From Planctomycetota bacterium (GTDB taxonomy: Bacteria > Planctomycetota > UBA1135 > GCA-002686595), in the NCBI GenBank assembly GCA_016714045.1, contig JADJNY010000003.1, forward strand, positions 434,001 to 498,000: a stretch of DNA of 64,000 nucleotides. The letters are read 5' to 3'. The notes under the pieces are model-generated. The model ran no database searches. It was not told where the DNA came from and saw only the letters and a list, made by a program, of their open reading frames with translations. Shown in pieces: positions 42,863 to 50,640 of this stretch (the stretch's first letter is position 1; every line of letters starts with the position of its first letter). A program made the translations under genes and the position numbers.

Positions 42863-44137
42863 TCAGTCCTTCCGGTTGTGGATCGCGAACGCGCGGCCGT
42901 ACTCCGCGGGCTTCGCCGGGTCGAAGACGGTGCCGTCCCACAGGCGGATCGGCGCGTCGTTGCGCGCGTGCGGCGTCGCGCCGAGCTCCTTCAGCGCGGC
43001 CTCGTACAAGTCGGCGCGCGCGACGCGCTTCACGACGTCGGCGTAGTCGGGCTCGCCCGTGACCATGCCCCAGCGACGGAACTGCGCGGCGAACCACTGG
43101 ATCTCGCGCGCCTGCGGGTGGTTGTCCTTGCTGAACGCGATCGCGGCGCTCTGGTCCGACTGTTTCCGGCCGTCGCCCCAGTCGAGGTCGCCCTTCAAAG
43201 AGGGCAGGATCGTCGCGGCGGGCGAGTTCAGGTAGCTCGGCGTCGAGAGCATGCGCGCCAGCTCCTCGCGGTTCCCGAAGTCGTCGCACCATGCGGCGGC
43301 CTCGTGGAGCGCGCGCACCATCGCCTTCACCGTCTTCGGGTTCTTGTCGGCGAATTCCGCGGTGACACCGAGCGCCTTGACGGGGTGGTCGCGCCAGAGC
43401 TCGTGGCCGTACAGCGCGATCGTCGTGATCTTGTCGCCGACGCCGCGCGTGCCCCACGGCTCGACCAGCGCGCACGCGTGCATCGTCCCGACGCGCATGT
43501 TCTGCACCATCTGTGCGGGCGGGAGCGTGATCACCTTGAGGTCCTTGTCCGCGTTCACGCCGCCGCTCGCGAGGAAGTGGCGGTACATGAGCCCGTGCCA
43601 GCCGAAGGGGAGCGGCAGCGCGATCGTGAGCACTTCGCCTTTCGCCTTGAGCTCGTCCGCTTGGGTCTTCCAGGTCTTCGGGTCGGCGGTGAGCTTCCCC
43701 TCGAGCTGCTTCGCCACCATGAAGACCGAGCCGTTGCGCGAGAGCGTGAACGGGATCACCATCCCGAACTTCTGCGCGCCGAGGACGCCGAGCGTGCTCC
43801 CGATCGGCTGCGCGTACTTCATGTGCGTCGCGTGGTTCTCGCCGCTCGCGAGCTTGTCGCGCGCGCCGGCCCAGCTCGCCTCCTTCGCGACGGTCGACGC
43901 GAGGCCGTGCTTCTTGAAGAAGCCCTTCTCGTGCGCGACCACGATCGAAGCGCAGCTCTCGACCGCGATGATGCCAAAGCGCACGTCCTTCACCTCGGGC
44001 TCGTCGCTCGCGTAGGACGTCGCCGCGGAGGCCCGGGGCAGGGCGGCGAGGAGTCCGGCGGCGAGCGAGCCCTGGAGCACGGCGCGGCGGGCGAACTTCG
44101 GAGCGGGCGTGGGATCAGAGGGGGGCGAGGTGGTCAT
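42863..44137 (-). CDS. Substrate-binding protein (NrtA/CmpA-like) with Tat signal
   Basis: A 424-residue exported solute-binding protein. The signal carries an Arg pair (FARRAVLQGSLAAGLLAALPRASA), consistent with Tat export. The mature fold starts VRFGIIAVESCASIVVAHEKGFFKKHGL. GENHATHMKYAQPIGSTLG and LPFGWHGLMYRHFLASGG resemble NrtA/CmpA (nitrate/bicarbonate) proteins rather than sulfonate ones. No nitrate reductase or carboxysome gene is nearby, so the ligand remains open. First gene of the operon. Confidence 0.9.
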   Translation of the reverse strand: MTTSPPSDPTPAPKFARRAVLQGSLAAGLLAALPRASAATSYASDEPEVKDVRFGIIAVESCASIVVAHEKGFFKKHGLASTVAKEASWAGARDKLASGENHATHMKYAQPIGSTLGVLGAQKFGMVIPFTLSRNGSVFMVAKQLEGKLTADPKTWKTQADELKAKGEVLTIALPLPFGWHGLMYRHFLASGGVNADKDLKVITLPPAQMVQNMRVGTMHACALVEPWGTRGVGDKITTIALYGHELWRDHPVKALGVTAEFADKNPKTVKAMVRALHEAAAWCDDFGNREELARMLSTPSYLNSPAATILPSLKGDLDWGDGRKQSDQSAAIAFSKDNHPQAREIQWFAAQFRRWGMVTGEPDYADVVKRVARADLYEAALKELGATPHARNDAPIRLWDGTVFDPAKPAEYGRAFAIHNRKD

Positions 44138-44234
44138 GGTGGGTGCGTGGTCCTATTCGGGCCAATCGTACCCAAAGTTGAGCTTATGGCTCGAGCGGCG
44201 GACCGGGAGCACGCCCTCGCGGACGTACGGAATA

Positions 44235-44324
44235 CGGTGCCAGAGCACCTTCTCTCCAGATCGCACCGGCCCCTCGACGGCCGTGCTGCGCGGCGCGATC
44301 TGGAGAAGACGCGCTCTGGCACCG
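44235..44324. terminator. Long imperfect inverted repeat after the acyl-CoA ligase gene
   Basis: Two 30-nt arms (44235-44264 and 44295-44324) match at 25 of 30 positions, with the outer 12 bp (CGGTGCCAGAGC) and inner 11 bp (TCTCCAGATCGC minus one) perfect. A 30-nt spacer separates them. The structure begins 3 bp after the ligase stop. It may terminate that transcript, but it has no T-run and lies directly upstream of the importer operon, so an operator or attenuator role is possible. Confidence 0.5.
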
Positions 44325-44327
44325 CAT

Positions 44328-45806
44328 CTACTTCGGCCGCAGGTCGAGGAAGCGCTTCTCCTTCATCTCGGTCTCCATGCCGAGCACCTCGAGCATCTCC
44401 TTCGTCGTCTTGAACTCGATGCGGCTCGGCGCGACCTCGACGGCCTCGGCCATCTCCTTCTTGATCTTGCTCTCGAAGTAGGCCGACTCGATTCCGACGC
44501 GCAGGGCGACGCGCAGCACGAACTCGTCGAGCTCGTACGGGTCGTCGTTCTTCTTCTTGAGCACGACCTGCCACTCCTCGACCTCGTGCAGGTTCGACAG
44601 GAACGCGCCGATCGCGGAGAGGTCGACGAGCGTGCCTTTGATCTTCGTGAGCGACATCGCCTTCTGCTCGGAGGAACGCTTGAGCTCGCTCCCGATGCGC
44701 GGCACGTTGCGCTTGCAGTAGGGGCACGGATCCCAGCGGATCCCGCCGACCGCGACGTCGCCGGTGCGGTAGCGCAGGAGCGCCGTCCCGTGGCCCTCGA
44801 GCGGCGTGTAGACGAGCTCGCCCGTCTCGCCGGGGCCGAGGACCTTGCCGGATTCCGGCTCGATCACTTCGAACACGCCGAGGTCGGGGTAGAGGTGGTA
44901 GCCGGGCGACTCCGCGTGCGATGCGGGGCACTCGCTCATCGCCATGCGTGCCTCGGTGAAGCCGTACGTGCCGCTGATCGTCACGTCCTTCGCGCCGCAC
45001 GCGCCGAGCGACTCCGCCATCTTCTCCTTCAGGCCCGGCGTCACTTTCTCGGCGCCGAGGATGACGAGCTTCACCTTCGAGAGGTTCGCGGGCCGCTCGC
45101 GCGCTTCGCGGAGCACGTGGTAGACGAACCCGGGCACGCCGATGATCACCGTCGGCTGGATGCGCTCGGCGACCTTGATGCTGGCGGCGCTGCCCATGAC
45201 CTTGCCGCCGCCGGTCGAGAGCATGAACCGGCCCGTCTCGAAGCCCGCGAACACCGTCTGCCAGAAGGCGAGGTGTGGGGCGTACGGGAACAGGTTCAGG
45301 ATGCGCGCCGCCGTGTCCGTGATCCCGTGCACGTCGAGCATGCGCGCGCCGACGAGCGACAGGAGCTCGAGATCGTGCGGCGTGTAGTAGAACGCGACCG
45401 GATCGCTCGAACGTCCCGTCGTGAACGTGACGAAGTTCGGCGTGTACGCGCGGCGCAGCTTCTCGCGCGCCGGGGCGCCGCCGAAGAGGAGCCCGAGCTT
45501 CTTCCCGAGCGGCCACGCGGCGCGGATCGACTCGGGCGAGGGCCGCAGGACGAAGTCGAGGCGGCGCTCGGGATCGCTCTGCACCGCGAGCAGGTCTTGC
45601 TTCGTCGTGAACGGCAGGCGCGCGAGGTCTGCGACGCCGCGGACGTCCTCGGGGCGCACGCCGGCCTCGTCGAACACGCGGCGGTAGTGGTTCGAAAACG
45701 GGTAGAGCTCCTGGCGCACGCGCTTCGCGAGTTGCGCGTCCTGCAGCGCGCGCATTTCGTGGGCGGTGGAGCGGCAGAGGGCCGGCCAGGGGATCGTTCG
45801 GTTCAA
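44328..45806 (-). CDS. Phenylacetate-CoA ligase-like AMP-forming enzyme (PaaK family)
   Basis: A 492-residue adenylate-forming ligase. FTTGRSSDPVAFYYTPHD takes the place of the usual TSGTTG phosphate loop. ISGTYGFTEARMAMSE and YRTGDVAVGG are family landmarks, and DPCPYCKRNVPRIG is the zinc-like CxxC insertion common in PaaK-type enzymes. The acyl substrate is unclear; the phosphate-binding loop differs from PaaK. The neighbouring genes give no pathway context. Start is the first ATG (MNRTIPWPAL). Confidence 0.85.
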   Translation of the reverse strand: MNRTIPWPALCRSTAHEMRALQDAQLAKRVRQELYPFSNHYRRVFDEAGVRPEDVRGVADLARLPFTTKQDLLAVQSDPERRLDFVLRPSPESIRAAWPLGKKLGLLFGGAPAREKLRRAYTPNFVTFTTGRSSDPVAFYYTPHDLELLSLVGARMLDVHGITDTAARILNLFPYAPHLAFWQTVFAGFETGRFMLSTGGGKVMGSAASIKVAERIQPTVIIGVPGFVYHVLREARERPANLSKVKLVILGAEKVTPGLKEKMAESLGACGAKDVTISGTYGFTEARMAMSECPASHAESPGYHLYPDLGVFEVIEPESGKVLGPGETGELVYTPLEGHGTALLRYRTGDVAVGGIRWDPCPYCKRNVPRIGSELKRSSEQKAMSLTKIKGTLVDLSAIGAFLSNLHEVEEWQVVLKKKNDDPYELDEFVLRVALRVGIESAYFESKIKKEMAEAVEVAPSRIEFKTTKEMLEVLGMETEMKEKRFLDLRPK

Positions 45807-46028
45807 GCGAGGCCTCGGTCGATTCAGGGGGAGCGCGAGACGGCCCGCGCACCGAGAGGCTGCCTCCCCGCGCGCCGGATCTCAAGCGCGGCGGGGCCCG
45901 GCCGGCGGGATCCGCAGGAATCGTCGCAACGGATCCGCACCGAGCGGTGATGGACTACGCGCGCGCTCGCCGCGACCGCGGAGCCCGCGGTGCGACCGCA
46001 GCGCGCCCCTCAGATCCGGAGATCCCGC

Positions 46029-47657
46029 ATGTCCGCCCTTTCGACCCGCGCTCGGTCCGCACGCGCCGCCCTGGGCGCCGGCCTCGCCCTCTTCCTCCTC
46101 GCGGGCGGCGTGCGCGGGCAGGCGCTCGCTTCGCGCCGCGTCGCGAGCGGCCTCGTGCACCCCGTCTGCGTGACGGCGCCCGCGGGCGACGCGCACCGCG
46201 TCTTCGTCGTCGAGCAGGACGGCCGCGTGCGCATCGTCCGTGACGGCGTGCTGCTCCCGACGCCGTTCCTCGACCTCGACGCCGAAGTGGAGAGCGCCGC
46301 GCGCGAACAGGGGCTGCTCGCGCTCGCGTTCCACCCGCAGTACGCGACGAACGGGAAGTACTACGTCTGCTTCACCGACCTCGCCTGGTCCCTCGTCGTG
46401 CGCGAGTACGTCGCGAGCGCGACCCCGAGCCTCGACGTCGACGTCTCGGACAACGCGAACGCGCGCGACGTCGTCGTGATCCCGAAGCCCGCGCCGACGC
46501 ACAACGGCGGCTGCCTCCAGTTCGGGCCGGACGGGATGCTCTACCTCTCCGTCGGCGACGGCGGCGGCGGGTACGACACGGGACCGGGGCACGATCCCGT
46601 GATGGGCAACGCTCAGTCGCTCGCGACGCGCCTCGGCAAGCTCCTGCGCATCGACGTCGACGCGGGACCGCCGTGGGATCCGGGCGACAACCCGTGGTCC
46701 GACGACGCGGACGGGATCGACGACCTGATCTGGGCGCGCGGCCTGCGCAACCCGTGGCGCTTCTCGTTCGACGCCGCGAACGGCGACCTCTACCTCGGCG
46801 ACGTCGGCCAGAACCAGTGGGAGGAGCTCGACTGGCTCCCGCACGCGCAGGGCTTCGGCGCGAACTTCGGCTGGCGCTGTCAGGAGGCGCTGCACTGCAC
46901 GCCGTACCCAGGCTGCATCTGCAACGTGCCGCGGGGGACGAACCCGACGCTCGTCGATCCGGTGCTCGAGTACGAGCACGTCAACGGCCAGTGCGCGGTG
47001 ATGGGGGGTGTCGTCTACCGCGGCAGCGCGATGCCGTGGCTCGCCGGCACGTACTTCTACGCGGAGTACTGCACGCACCGCATCGGCACGTTCCAGGTCG
47101 TGAACGGCACGGTCGTGAACCACGTCGATCGCGCGGCCGAGCTCGAACCCGAGGGCGCGGACGTGCTCCACTTCGTCGCGGCCTTCGGCGTCGACGGCGC
47201 GGGCGAGCTCCTCGCGTGCGACTACTACGACGGCGAGCTCTACCGCATCGAGGCCGCGTGCGTTCCGCCCCAGGCGGTCTGCGAAGGCGCGCCGAACTCC
47301 GTCGGCCCTGGCGCGCGCCTGGGCTGGAGCGGGAGCGCGAGCGTCGCGCGGAACGACCTCGTGCTGAACTGCACCGGGTTGCCGCCGAACTCGCTCGGCT
47401 TCTTCTTCTACGGGAGCGGCCGGATGCACGCTCCGCTCGGCAACGGGTTCCTCTGCGTCGCGAGCGAGCACTGGCGGCTCGGCGCCGTTGCGATCGCGCC
47501 GGACGGCACCGCCGAACACGCCTTCGACGCGCGAGCGTTCCCCGCGCGCGTCGACCCCGGCGAGACGTGGCTGTTCCAGTTCTACTACCGCAACGTCGCG
47601 GGCGGCGGCGCGGGGTTCAACCTGAGCGACGCGCTCGCGGTCCCGTTCTGCGACTGA
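46029..47657 (+). CDS. Secreted PQQ-type sugar dehydrogenase with planctomycete C-terminal module
   Basis: A 542-residue exported protein. The signal peptide ends LLAGGVRGQ; CGGAGA lies before the ATG. The GSDH-type six-blade propeller has HPVCVTAPAGDAHRVFVVEQDGRVRI, EQGLLALAFHPQY, PTHNGGCLQFGPDGMLYLSVGDGG (with the catalytic-type His) and RGLRNPWRFSFD..GDLYLGDVGQNQWEE. The C-terminal 125 residues (ending FQFYYRN, FNLSDALAVPFCD) resemble the terminal modules of the other secreted proteins. It would oxidise sugars or alcohols outside the cell. The gene end is the start of a tandem repeat. Confidence 0.88.
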   Translation: MSALSTRARSARAALGAGLALFLLAGGVRGQALASRRVASGLVHPVCVTAPAGDAHRVFVVEQDGRVRIVRDGVLLPTPFLDLDAEVESAAREQGLLALAFHPQYATNGKYYVCFTDLAWSLVVREYVASATPSLDVDVSDNANARDVVVIPKPAPTHNGGCLQFGPDGMLYLSVGDGGGGYDTGPGHDPVMGNAQSLATRLGKLLRIDVDAGPPWDPGDNPWSDDADGIDDLIWARGLRNPWRFSFDAANGDLYLGDVGQNQWEELDWLPHAQGFGANFGWRCQEALHCTPYPGCICNVPRGTNPTLVDPVLEYEHVNGQCAVMGGVVYRGSAMPWLAGTYFYAEYCTHRIGTFQVVNGTVVNHVDRAAELEPEGADVLHFVAAFGVDGAGELLACDYYDGELYRIEAACVPPQAVCEGAPNSVGPGARLGWSGSASVARNDLVLNCTGLPPNSLGFFFYGSGRMHAPLGNGFLCVASEHWRLGAVAIAPDGTAEHAFDARAFPARVDPGETWLFQFYYRNVAGGGAGFNLSDALAVPFCD

Positions 47658-47826
47658 TCCGCCCGAGCCGCGTGCGCGCGGTCTCGCTCCGCGACGGCTC
47701 CGCCTGACGGACGCGCTCCCGGTCCCGTTCCGCGACGGCTCCACCTGAGTGCTGCGCTCGTGATCTCGTTCCGCGACGGCTCGGCCTGAGCGACGCGCTC
47801 GTGGTCCGGTTTCGCGGCGGCTCTGC
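47623..47826. repeat. Five degenerate 41-bp tandem repeats starting inside the dehydrogenase gene end
   Basis: The first unit is the last codons of the gene (LSDALAVPFCD plus stop). Four further units follow at about 47664, 47704, 47745 and 47786; the last three are exactly 41 bp. Consensus is ctgagcgacgcgctcg, then tggtcccgttccgcga and cggctc. The repeats are noncoding after the stop codon. They lie in a 529-bp spacer before the multicopper oxidase. Confidence 0.8.
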
Positions 47827-48186
47827 GGCGAGTCGTCGAGGTGTCGCGACGTGGAGCGCGTGCCCGAGCTCGGGCGATTCGGTCGCCAGGAGCGGCTCGC
47901 TCGCGGGACGGTCGAGACTTCCGCGAGCTGCCGAAGTCGATTCGATGCAGCGGGACCCCTCCCGTTCCCAGCCGGAGCGAGTAGCATGCACGCGCTCGCG
48001 CGCCGGCTTCGAGGAGGAAGCCACGCGGGGGCGTTCGGGGTTGCCGTGAAGAGTCGTGCGCGCGTCACTGCGCGCCCTCCCTTCGTGCGCGGCCTCGATC
48101 CGCGCGTTCCTCCCGAGCTGTACACCGCGGCCCGAGGGGCTTCCGACGCGCCACACCAGGGCTTGCACCGTGAGAAGGAGAAGGGG
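47827..48186. other. Leader region before the multicopper oxidase
   Basis: The remaining 360 bp between the repeat array and the oxidase start. Nothing resembling a gene was seen. It presumably holds the promoter for the oxidase-SCO pair. A purine-rich Shine-Dalgarno (AAGGAGAAGGGG) ends it. Confidence 0.4.
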
Positions 48187-49851
48187 ATGAACCGCAGGGA
48201 TCTCTTGCGTCTGTCGATCATCGGCGGAGGACTCGCGTGGACGCAGCGTCGTCCGCTCTTCGCCGGACCGCTCGCTCGACCGTTCGACGACTTGCCGCCG
48301 AGCCCGACGACGACGCCGTTCGTGACGCCGCTCCCGGCCCCGCCCGTGCTGACGCCCGTCGCGCCGTTCGCGGCGCCCGACGTGACGTTCCCGCCGCAGG
48401 CCGTGAACGCGCCGACCTACTACAAGATCATCAGCGAGGAGCGCTTCGTCTCGCTGCATCCCGAGCTCCCGCCGACGCGCATGTGGGGGTATCGCGACGC
48501 GAACGTCGCGAACTGGCCGTACGCGGTCGGTCCGACGATCGTCGCGCGCGCCGAGCACCCGATCGTCGTGCGCCACGAGAACCAGCTCCCCGCGAACCAC
48601 GTCGGCTTCGGCGTGCCGGAGGAGACGGTTCACTTCCACGGCGGGCACATGGAGGCGCGCTCGGACGGATTTCCCGAGAGCTTGCCGGGCTACACGACCG
48701 TGTTCGGTCCGGGCGAGCACTACGACTACGGCTACGCGATGCTCGATCCGGGCTTCTCGCACGGCGCGCCCGACGCGAGCGACCGCCCGTCGACGCTCTG
48801 GTACCACGACCACCTGCTCGACTTCACCGCGCAGAACGTCTATCGCGGGCTCGTCGGCCTCTTCCTGTTCCAGGACGAGCTCGACACGCTCGACGAGACG
48901 ACCGGGTTGCGCCTGCCGAGCGGCGAGTTCGACGTGCCGCTCGCGTTCCAGGACAAGCGGCTGGACGACCAAGGCCAGCTCGCCTACGACGTCTTCGACC
49001 ACAACGGCTTCCTCGGCGACAAGTGGCTCGTCAACGGCGCGATCCAGCCGTACCTGAACGTGAAGCGGCGCAAGTATCGCTTCCGCCTCCTGAACGGCTG
49101 CAACGCGCGGTTCCTCGGGCTGCGGCTCGTTCGCCAGGGCGGTTCGATCGAGCCGTTCGACCTGATCGCGACGGAGGGCGGGTTGCTCTCGGCGCCCTTG
49201 CGCAACCGCAACCTCGCGTTCCTCTCGCCCGCGCAGCGCGAGGACATCGTCGTCGACTTCGCGCGCTACCCGGCGGGAACGGTGCTCTTCTTCGAGAACC
49301 GCCTGCGCCAGGACGACGGTCGCGGTCCCAGCGGGACCTTTGACCAGCCCGAGCTCCTGAACCGCGGCCCGCGCTTCCTGAAGATCGTCGTCGGCGCCGA
49401 CGCGCCCGATCCGTCGGTCGTGCCCAACGTGCTGCGTCCGTTCACGGCGATCACGCAGGCCGAGATCAACGCGGCGACGCGCCGGACCTTCGAGTTCAAG
49501 CGGCGCAACGGCGTCTGGGTGATCAACGGCCAAGCCGTCGACCTCACGCAACCGATGGCGACGGTGCAGGAGAACGCGCCGGAGATCTGGCGCCTCAAGA
49601 ACGGCAGCGGCGGCTGGTGGCATCCGATCCACATCCACCTCGAGTTCATGCACGTCTTGAAGCGCAACGGCCAGGTCCCGCCGCCCGACGAGCGCGACGG
49701 CATCGCGAAGCGCGACGTCATCACGCTCGGGCCCAACGACGAGGTCGAGGTGTTCCTCAAGTTCCGCGACTTCCGCGGGCGGTGGGTGATGCACTGCCAC
49801 ACGATCGAGCACGAAGACGCCTTCATGATGATGCGCTTCGACGTCGTGTGA
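48187..49851 (+). CDS. Multicopper oxidase (CotA/bilirubin-oxidase-like)
   Basis: A 554-residue three-domain cupredoxin with a Tat-like leader (MNRRDLLRLSIIGGGL). All copper motifs are present: HFH (149/151), WYHDH (205-209), HPIHIH (479-484) and HCHTIEHEDAFM (536-547). The axial Met547 suggests a moderate-potential type 1 site. These enzymes couple oxidation of metals or phenols to reduction of oxygen. A Pro/Thr-rich segment follows the leader. AAGGAGAAGGGG precedes the ATG. It is followed by a SCO-type copper chaperone gene that starts at its end. Confidence 0.94.
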   Translation: MNRRDLLRLSIIGGGLAWTQRRPLFAGPLARPFDDLPPSPTTTPFVTPLPAPPVLTPVAPFAAPDVTFPPQAVNAPTYYKIISEERFVSLHPELPPTRMWGYRDANVANWPYAVGPTIVARAEHPIVVRHENQLPANHVGFGVPEETVHFHGGHMEARSDGFPESLPGYTTVFGPGEHYDYGYAMLDPGFSHGAPDASDRPSTLWYHDHLLDFTAQNVYRGLVGLFLFQDELDTLDETTGLRLPSGEFDVPLAFQDKRLDDQGQLAYDVFDHNGFLGDKWLVNGAIQPYLNVKRRKYRFRLLNGCNARFLGLRLVRQGGSIEPFDLIATEGGLLSAPLRNRNLAFLSPAQREDIVVDFARYPAGTVLFFENRLRQDDGRGPSGTFDQPELLNRGPRFLKIVVGADAPDPSVVPNVLRPFTAITQAEINAATRRTFEFKRRNGVWVINGQAVDLTQPMATVQENAPEIWRLKNGSGGWWHPIHIHLEFMHVLKRNGQVPPPDERDGIAKRDVITLGPNDEVEVFLKFRDFRGRWVMHCHTIEHEDAFMMMRFDVV

Positions 49852-49856
49852 TCGCG

Positions 49857-50507
49857 ATGCGCGCTCGAACGCTGGCCTTGGCGCTCTGCTCCCTGCTCGC
49901 CGCCTGCGCGGCGAGCGGGAGCGATCCGCTCACGCGCGGGGCGTCCGCGACCACGGAGCTCGCCGTCGGGACGACCGACGTGCACGCGCTCCCGCTGCAA
50001 GGCGAGCGCAGGCGCGCGGCCGAGAAGTTCGGCGACGCGCCGCTCCTCGACCAGGCGGGCCGGGAACGGCGCGTCTTCAGCGAGCTCGTGCGCGACCGCG
50101 TCGTCGTCGTCAGCTTCGTCTACACGCGCTGCCAGGGGTCCTGCCCAGGCACCACGGCGAACCTCGTGCGCGTGCGCGATCTCCTGGGCGAGCGCTTCGG
50201 CCGCGACGTGACGTTCGTGACGTTCTCGCTGGATCCGGAGCGCGACACGCCGAGCGACTTCGCCGACTACGCGGCGCGTCACGGCATCACGGACGGCTGG
50301 ACCTTCCTCACGGGCGGCAAGGAACGGCTCGAGGAGCTCCGCAAGGACCTCGGCTTCTACGACCTCGATCCCGTGATCGACGCGGATCGCACGCAGCACG
50401 CGGCAACGCTGATCGTCGGGAACGAGCCGCGCGCGCGCTGGATGCACGTGCCCGCGGCGTTGCCGGCGGAAGCGCTCGTGCGAGCGATCGAGCGCGTGGC
50501 GAAGTAG
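49857..50507 (+). CDS. SCO1/SenC-type copper chaperone lipoprotein
   Basis: A 216-residue thioredoxin-fold protein. The lipobox (LCSLLAAC, Cys17) suggests membrane anchoring. The copper ligands are Cys92 and Cys96 (CQGSC) and His181 (TQHAATLIVG). A GTG at 49848 overlapping the oxidase stop is an alternative start. Its position, 5 bp after the multicopper oxidase, suggests it metallates that enzyme rather than a cytochrome oxidase. Confidence 0.93.
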   Translation: MRARTLALALCSLLAACAASGSDPLTRGASATTELAVGTTDVHALPLQGERRRAAEKFGDAPLLDQAGRERRVFSELVRDRVVVVSFVYTRCQGSCPGTTANLVRVRDLLGERFGRDVTFVTFSLDPERDTPSDFADYAARHGITDGWTFLTGGKERLEELRKDLGFYDLDPVIDADRTQHAATLIVGNEPRARWMHVPAALPAEALVRAIERVAK

Positions 50508-50523
50508 CGCGCGCGGGCGCCGT

Positions 50524-50583
50524 GCGCGGATCGGGTGCGTGGCGACGCCACGCGGAGGAACTCGGTGCGTGGCCGATCCGCGC
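50524..50583. terminator. Nested inverted repeats between convergent genes
   Basis: The outer arms GCGCGGATCGG (50524-50534) and CCGATCCGCGC (50573-50583) are perfect over 11 bp. They enclose a perfect 7-bp hairpin GCGTGGC-gac-GCCACGC (50537-50553) and a 10-bp direct repeat GGTGCGTGGC (50534, 50564). The region lies between convergent SCO and chemoreceptor genes. It probably ends transcription in both directions. Confidence 0.5.
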
Positions 50584-50626
50584 GGGGGCGGGCCGAGGCT
50601 CGAGTTCGCCCGTCGCGGTCGGGAGC

Positions 50627-50640
50627 CGCGCTTTTGCGCG
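50627..50640 (-). terminator. Small hairpin directly after the chemoreceptor stop
   Basis: CGCGC-TTTT-GCGCG lies immediately downstream of the chemoreceptor stop codon. It forms a 5-bp GC stem with a T4 loop (A4 in the minus-strand transcript). It may help terminate the PAS/receptor transcript. Confidence 0.35.

Noticed and set aside
39387..44137. Calling the importer a nitrate transporter
   Set aside because: Only general NrtA/CmpA similarity is visible and no nitrate assimilation gene is in the window.
45882..49812. Long minus-strand frames opposite the dehydrogenase and the multicopper oxidase
   Set aside because: They contain repeats such as VAERDRE caused by the 41-bp DNA repeats and have no protein family features.
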